A DNA stretch of 12,210 nucleotides from Bacteroidota bacterium (GTDB taxonomy: Bacteria > Bacteroidota > Bacteroidia > UBA8524), in the NCBI GenBank assembly GCA_003531115.1, contig DQHT01000124.1:16798-29007 (forward strand), written 5' to 3'. The translations under genes were made by a program, and so were the position numbers. This document shows positions 7,843 through 12,210 of this stretch, one piece after another. A model generated the notes under the pieces. The model saw only the letters and a program-made list of their open reading frames with translations, did no database searches and was not told the DNA's origin. Every line of letters starts with the position of its first letter. Position 1 is the first letter of the stretch.

Positions 7843-8845
7843 GAATAATCGCTTTGGATTTATTTACCACTTCTTCTATCACCCGATCCAGGTCGTTGGC
7901 TGAAGTCAGCAAATACGCAAGCATCACCTTCTTTTCTTCGTAAGGGATTTCGTCGTTCACGATCAAATCGATCAGTCCCAATATACGGGCTACAGGGGCG
8001 CGAACAACGTGCGACTGGGTCCAGGCTATTTCTTTGAGTTTTTCATTTTGCTCCTGTATTGCCTGAAGGTGATTCAGTTGTTCGGAAATATCATTGGCCA
8101 AAACCAACACGCCATTCTTTCCTTTAAACTGAATTTGTGTACTCCTGATCTCAACTGTAAATACGGCACCATCCCTCTTTTTATGCCTGTAAAAACCCAC
8201 CCTGGGTTCCCCAAAGCCGCTCCTGAGTTTATGGATTACTTCCTGGATCAAATGAACATCCTCTTTTGGTCGGATTTCCAAAATGGTCATAGCCAAAAAT
8301 TCCTCATGGCTATATCCATAGTGATTGACCGCAGCTTCATTTACATCCAGAAAAAACAGGGTGTCAAAATCGTAAACCCACATGGCCTGCGGGCTCAGAT
8401 GAAACAAGTCCGAATACAACTTCTCCGAATTTTTCAGGATCAAAAGGTTCTTGTTGCGCTCAATAGCATATACAAGTGATTTGTACAATACAGTCGGAGT
8501 CATTTCATCCTTGACCAAATAATCTGATGCGCCGAGTGAAAGGGATTTTGTTGCAAAGACAGCATCAGCATAACCTGTTAATACGATCACCGGAATATTT
8601 TCAGCCAGACTTTTAACTTCCCGGATTAATTCTTCCCCGTATTTATCCGGCAACGTCAAATCCAATAACACGACATCGGCTTTGCATTCTTCATTTTGGC
8701 AAAATGTTTTATAGGATCCAAAACTTTCTAAATGAATAAGCCGGGGGGTCAATATCATTTCTTCCAGGTAATCCGAAATGAGCGTATAATCACCGGGATT
8801 GTCTTCAATAACAAGAATGGTATACGGATTTTTATCTCTGCTCAT
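7835..8845 (-). CDS. Receiver-PAS protein with an orphan histidine-kinase dimerisation (DHp) domain
   Basis: The product is 336 residues and cytosolic. The receiver domain (8-130) is complete: acidic pair E14/D15, phospho-acceptor D62, T90 and K112. A PAS domain follows (about 140-255; N-E-A-A-V-N-H-Y-G-Y, then D-I-S-E at the end). The last part (about 262-330) is a two-helix segment of HisKA type with Q-S-H-V-V-R-A-P, in which H279 stands where the phosphorylated His of a kinase stands. The protein ends there: there is no HATPase domain, and the acidic residue normally after the His is Val. It therefore cannot phosphorylate itself. It may dimerise, pass phosphate on, or signal by binding partners (inference). 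The start is 9 bases after the response-regulator gene and the two are surely co-transcribed. Its stop shares CTAG with the dnaB stop on the other strand. Similar proteins exist in Bacteroidota. Confidence 0.9.
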   Translation of the reverse strand: MSRDKNPYTILVIEDNPGDYTLISDYLEEMILTPRLIHLESFGSYKTFCQNEECKADVVLLDLTLPDKYGEELIREVKSLAENIPVIVLTGYADAVFATKSLSLGASDYLVKDEMTPTVLYKSLVYAIERNKNLLILKNSEKLYSDLFHLSPQAMWVYDFDTLFFLDVNEAAVNHYGYSHEEFLAMTILEIRPKEDVHLIQEVIHKLRSGFGEPRVGFYRHKKRDGAVFTVEIRSTQIQFKGKNGVLVLANDISEQLNHLQAIQEQNEKLKEIAWTQSHVVRAPVARILGLIDLIVNDEIPYEEKKVMLAYLLTSANDLDRVIEEVVNKSKAIIPG

Positions 8846-8854
8846 TCAGACAAC

Positions 8855-9283
8855 TTAAGCATCCGGCAATTTAACTATGTTTAACCAGAATTGTTCAAGA
8901 CTCGTTATGGCGTTAAGAAAATCCTGAACATCTACAGGCTTGGTGATATAGCAGTTTGCATGATTCTTATACGAAGAAAGAACGTCTTTTTCCGAAGATG
9001 AGGTGGTGAGCATAATCACCGGGATATGCATTAAGCCAGAATGATTCTTAATCTCTTCCAATACTTCATGACCCGATTTTAGGGGAAGATTGATATCCAG
9101 AAGGATGATATCCGGCAAGGCTTTTTTATTGCTTATGCCGGTCTCGGTTAAAAAATCTATTGCCTCCTTTCCATTCCGCAGGACACGGATAGAATTGATA
9201 ATTTTGCTTTCATCCAAAACCTCTTTGGTAAGCAAAATGTCTCCTTCATTATCTTCAACCAGCAAGATGTCAACTGTTTTCAT
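8855..9283 (-). CDS. Single-domain response regulator, Rcp1-like
   Basis: The product is 142 residues, one receiver domain and nothing else. Conserved residues are present: E10/D11, phospho-acceptor D63 in L-L-D-I-N-L-P, T93/T94 and K115 in T-K-P. The insertion between helix 2 and strand 3 and the ending F-W-L-N-I-V-K-L-P are typical of the Rcp1 subfamily, partners of phytochrome-type kinases. Such proteins have no output domain and act as phosphate shuttles or through protein contacts. The gene lies 32 bases after the kinase gene and 9 bases before the receiver-PAS gene, in one operon. It is the most likely direct acceptor from the kinase, but the sequence alone does not prove this. No clear ribosome-binding site is visible. 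Confidence 0.93.
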   Translation of the reverse strand: MKTVDILLVEDNEGDILLTKEVLDESKIINSIRVLRNGKEAIDFLTETGISNKKALPDIILLDINLPLKSGHEVLEEIKNHSGLMHIPVIMLTTSSSEKDVLSSYKNHANCYITKPVDVQDFLNAITSLEQFWLNIVKLPDA

Positions 9284-9315
9284 AAGCTTCGTTCTTTTAT
9301 ATTCACCAATAACTT

Positions 9316-12210
9316 TTATGCTTTAGGTAGTGTAAAATAGAACGTGGTGCCTATATTTCGCTCCGATTCTACCCAAATTTCACCTCCCATTCTTTCAATA
9401 ATTTTTTTAACAATCGCCAGTCCCATACCGGTTCCACCGTATTCTTCCCTGGCATGCAGGCGCTGGAAGATGATGAATATTTTATCAAAATACTCCGGAT
9501 TAATACCAATACCATTGTCCTTTACACTAATCAGAAAATGTGTTCCCTTATCTTCCGATTTAATCTCAATTATTGGGGCTGGATCTTTTTTTGAATACTT
9601 CAATGCATTGCTGATCAGGTTTTGAAAAACCTGAATCATGGGGAAGCGATAAGAATGAATTGAAGGCAAGGCATCATAGCTGATAACGCCTTTTTTTTCC
9701 ATAATAAGTTTCTTTTGAAGCTGGACTACCTCATCTACTACATCTTTAAGTGAAAAGGTCTGCATTTCATCTTCATCCCTGCCGATTCTTGAAAAGTCAA
9801 GCAAATCGAGAATAATCTGTCGCATCCGTTTTGCTCCGTCCACTGCAAAATGAATGTATTGATGGGCCTTTTCATCGAGCAGATTTCCGTACTTTTTCTC
9901 CAACTGGCTCAGAAAGCTTGTCACCATTCTAAGAGGTTCCTGCAAATCATGTGAAGCCACAAATGCGAATTGTTCCAGTTCAGCATTGGAAATTGCCAGC
10001 TCTTTTGCTCTTAATTCCAGGTTTTCATTCAGCAATTTAAGTGAGGATTCGTATTCCTTGCGGTAGGTGATATCCGTCATAGCCCCAACCAACCGAATAG
10101 CCTGTTTAGCATGATCCCTGATAATTATTGCCCGATCGATCACGTAGGCGTACGAGCCATCTGCTTTGAGAAAACGGTATTCTTCATACCAGTTAAGCAC
10201 GTCAGGATTAAGGATAGTGCTTTCAATTTTAATCAAAATTTCCTCCCGGTCATCCGGATGAATTTTGTCCATAAAAAACTCAAATCCCGGTTGTAAATCT
10301 TTCAGGTCATATAAAAAAAGAGAAGTAAAGCCCTTACCCCAAAACAGGGTATTTTGCTTCAGGTCGTAATCCCATATTGCGTCATTGGTAGCTTCGGTTA
10401 CTTTTTCAAAACGTTCATTCGATTGACGTATTTCGTCTTCCGACTTTTTTCGCTTGCTTATATCCTTAAAATATACCGAAAGACCCTGTTCGGATGGATA
10501 TGCGCTCACTTCGTACCAATGGCCGGTGACCGGATAAAATTCTTCGAAATGGGCTGTTTCACCCGATAGTAAGGACTTCTTATATTCAGAATAAAATTTA
10601 AGATTCATGGCAAGCGGAAACAATTCGGCAAAGGCATGACCCAGCGTCTGATTCCTATCCATCCCGATCAATTGTTCGGCATGTTTATTCCAATAGGTAA
10701 TCGTCCAGTTTTTATCCATGGCAAAAAAGGCATCCCCAATACTTTCGAGAATGGTATTCTTCTCTTGCAAAATGCGTTGCATCTCCTGCTCAATTTGCTT
10801 CCTTTCGTCAATATCCTGGATACTGCCATAAATACGAACACATGCTCCCTCAATAAATTCGCTCATTCCAATAGCCCGTATCCATTTGGAATTTCCCCTG
10901 GCAGTGATAATAGGCATTTCCACGTCGAATGACTTTCCTGTATCAATACATTGTTGGATAATGCGCTCCATTACATCGCGCACATCTTCCCGATAAAAAG
11001 CGAATGCCCTTTTTAGATCAGGTGTATACTTTTCGTCCACCTCGTGGATGGTTTTAGTCATAGGAGACCAATAGAGCGCATCATTAACGAAATCAACCTC
11101 CCATCCGCCAACTTTTGCCAATGAAGAAGCATTCGACAAGAGATTCTGTAGTTCAACCACTTCGGATACATCCCTGCCATAAGCAAAAACATACCCTGCT
11201 TCCCCAAAAACATCGGAAGAGCTCCAGGAAATCCACTTATATACCCCTGATTTTGTGCGGTATCTGTTAATGAAATTATTCGCTTGCCTTTCCCCGGTAA
11301 TGGTCTCCTGGTATTCTGTACGGGTACTGATTAAATCATGAGGATGTACAAATTTTTCAAAAGGCTGATAGGCCAATTCTTCATAACTGTAACCTAATAT
11401 GCGGCAAAAGGCTGGGTTTACCTTTATAAAATGACCATCAGGTGATACAATGGCCATTATTTCAGGAGCACTTTCAAACAAAAGCAACATTTCTTCTTCC
11501 TGGCGCTTTCGTACCAATTCCGCTCCAATAAAGGCTCCTAATTTAACAAAGGGTTTTATCTGGCTGTTTTCCTTTAATTTCAACTTAGTACCTACCAAAA
11601 TCAAAACCCCAACTACTTGATCAAAATGAAAAATAGGAATCCCCAATGCCGAATTCAAACCGGACTTTTCCGCAGCTTCCTTTCTCAAAAACGCTGCGTT
11701 TTCAGGAAGGTTTTCGAAGATGACAGGTTCCCTTTTTTCGAACACCATTCCAGGTAGTCCATCCCCTTTTATAACTTGCTCAATTTGCTTTCCTACTCCA
11801 TAAAATTTTCTTTCCAATTTGGAGGAGGTAAAGTATTCTGCTAAATGAAGCGTTTGTTTCTCACGGCTGTTCAACCAGATTTCTGCCAGATCATATTCCC
11901 CTATTTCAGCCAAAAAACGCAAGACCTTGATCAGGGTGTCTTTTAAATACTGCCCTTCCTTGAAGTATTGGGCAATCTGTATTTGGATTTCTTTTTGAAT
12001 TTCTTCATTTTTCTGATGACTGATGTCCTTCTCGATTGCAATCCAATGGGTATACCACCCTTTCGCATCTGCTACAGGATTAATACTGATATTGATCCAA
12101 AATTCCTCCCCATTCTTTTTATAATTTACCGTAGAAATCTCACATGGCTCCCATTTGCTCATGGCCTCTTTCATTCGTTTCAGGGCAACTTTATCTGATT
12201 TCGGTCCTTG
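9316..12210 (-). CDS. Large cytosolic PAS/GAF sensor histidine kinase, 5' end outside the window
   Basis: The frame is open to the right edge, and the codons before the first in-window Met (12174) still read as PAS sequence (Q-G-P-K-S-D-K), so the gene continues beyond the window. Numbered from that Met (952 residues): end of a PAS domain (1-55), GAF domain (about 65-222), PAS domains at about 230-340, 345-460, 468-580 and 585-708, HisKA at about 730-800 with H742 in A-S-H-D-L-Q-E-P-L-R, and HATPase to the end. The N box is around N852-N856, G1 is D-N-G-I-G (886-890) and G2 is G-G-T-G-M-G-L-A (913-920). The kinase looks fully active. There is no membrane segment in the visible part, so the signal is intracellular or diffusible. 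The S-H-D-L-Q-E-P-L-R box is of the phytochrome-like class, which pairs with Rcp1-type receivers, and one is encoded next. The ligands of the PAS and GAF domains are not evident. Confidence 0.95.
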   Translation of the reverse strand, partial: QGPKSDKVALKRMKEAMSKWEPCEISTVNYKKNGEEFWINISINPVADAKGWYTHWIAIEKDISHQKNEEIQKEIQIQIAQYFKEGQYLKDTLIKVLRFLAEIGEYDLAEIWLNSREKQTLHLAEYFTSSKLERKFYGVGKQIEQVIKGDGLPGMVFEKREPVIFENLPENAAFLRKEAAEKSGLNSALGIPIFHFDQVVGVLILVGTKLKLKENSQIKPFVKLGAFIGAELVRKRQEEEMLLLFESAPEIMAIVSPDGHFIKVNPAFCRILGYSYEELAYQPFEKFVHPHDLISTRTEYQETITGERQANNFINRYRTKSGVYKWISWSSSDVFGEAGYVFAYGRDVSEVVELQNLLSNASSLAKVGGWEVDFVNDALYWSPMTKTIHEVDEKYTPDLKRAFAFYREDVRDVMERIIQQCIDTGKSFDVEMPIITARGNSKWIRAIGMSEFIEGACVRIYGSIQDIDERKQIEQEMQRILQEKNTILESIGDAFFAMDKNWTITYWNKHAEQLIGMDRNQTLGHAFAELFPLAMNLKFYSEYKKSLLSGETAHFEEFYPVTGHWYEVSAYPSEQGLSVYFKDISKRKKSEDEIRQSNERFEKVTEATNDAIWDYDLKQNTLFWGKGFTSLFLYDLKDLQPGFEFFMDKIHPDDREEILIKIESTILNPDVLNWYEEYRFLKADGSYAYVIDRAIIIRDHAKQAIRLVGAMTDITYRKEYESSLKLLNENLELRAKELAISNAELEQFAFVASHDLQEPLRMVTSFLSQLEKKYGNLLDEKAHQYIHFAVDGAKRMRQIILDLLDFSRIGRDEDEMQTFSLKDVVDEVVQLQKKLIMEKKGVISYDALPSIHSYRFPMIQVFQNLISNALKYSKKDPAPIIEIKSEDKGTHFLISVKDNGIGINPEYFDKIFIIFQRLHAREEYGGTGMGLAIVKKIIERMGGEIWVESERNIGTTFYFTLPKA

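Noticed and set aside
8009..8479. 156-codon frame antisense to the receiver-PAS gene
   Set aside because: The opposite strand encodes intact receiver and PAS motifs; the antisense product matches nothing I know.
12040..12210. Blue-light LOV photoreceptor at the start of the kinase
   Set aside because: The flavin-contacting Asn after F-W and the Gln near the end of the domain are replaced by Ile and Glu, and the active Cys is out of view. I call it only a LOV-like PAS domain.

Overview
The window looks like chromosomal DNA from a member of the phylum Bacteroidota, probably from an environmental lineage near Chitinophagales, Saprospirales or Sphingobacteriales. Four things point there: a DUF5606-type protein that I know only from this phylum; a Bacteroidota-type promoter (TTG, then TAnnTTTG) before clpC; signal peptides and lipoproteins of the Bacteroidota style, including a C-K-D-D lipoprotein start; and a soluble multi-PAS histidine kinase with Rcp1-like receivers. 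I see no phage, transposase, CRISPR array, tRNA or rRNA.

Left part (1-3239, + strand): the end of a lipoprotein gene; then a tight cluster of two related secreted, probable beta-barrel proteins and one lipoprotein whose reading frames overlap by 8 and 4 bases; then the DUF5606-type gene. That gene is followed by a heptamer array that can fold, a strong intrinsic terminator, and a second short degenerate array. Middle part (3240-7838): clpC (minus) and dnaB (plus) diverge from a gap of about 545 bp. The gap carries a good clpC promoter and, next to dnaB, an AT-rich block with three DnaA-box-like 9-mers, which makes it a candidate replication origin or a DnaA-controlled dnaB promoter.

Right part (7835-12210, minus strand): a signalling operon, read right to left. 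It encodes a large cytosolic PAS/GAF/PAS histidine kinase (5' end outside the window), a single-domain Rcp1-like response regulator, and a receiver-PAS protein ending in a histidine-kinase-type dimerisation helix pair with no ATPase domain. This last gene ends tail to tail with dnaB, and both use the same CTAG tetranucleotide for their stop codons.

Most genes are ordinary for this phylum. The points most worth checking are the origin-like block before dnaB, the ATPase-less REC-PAS-DHp protein and its partners, the uncharacterised overlapping secreted-protein cluster, and the short-repeat mosaic around the terminator after the DUF5606 gene. I did not find a clear new defence or mobile system.
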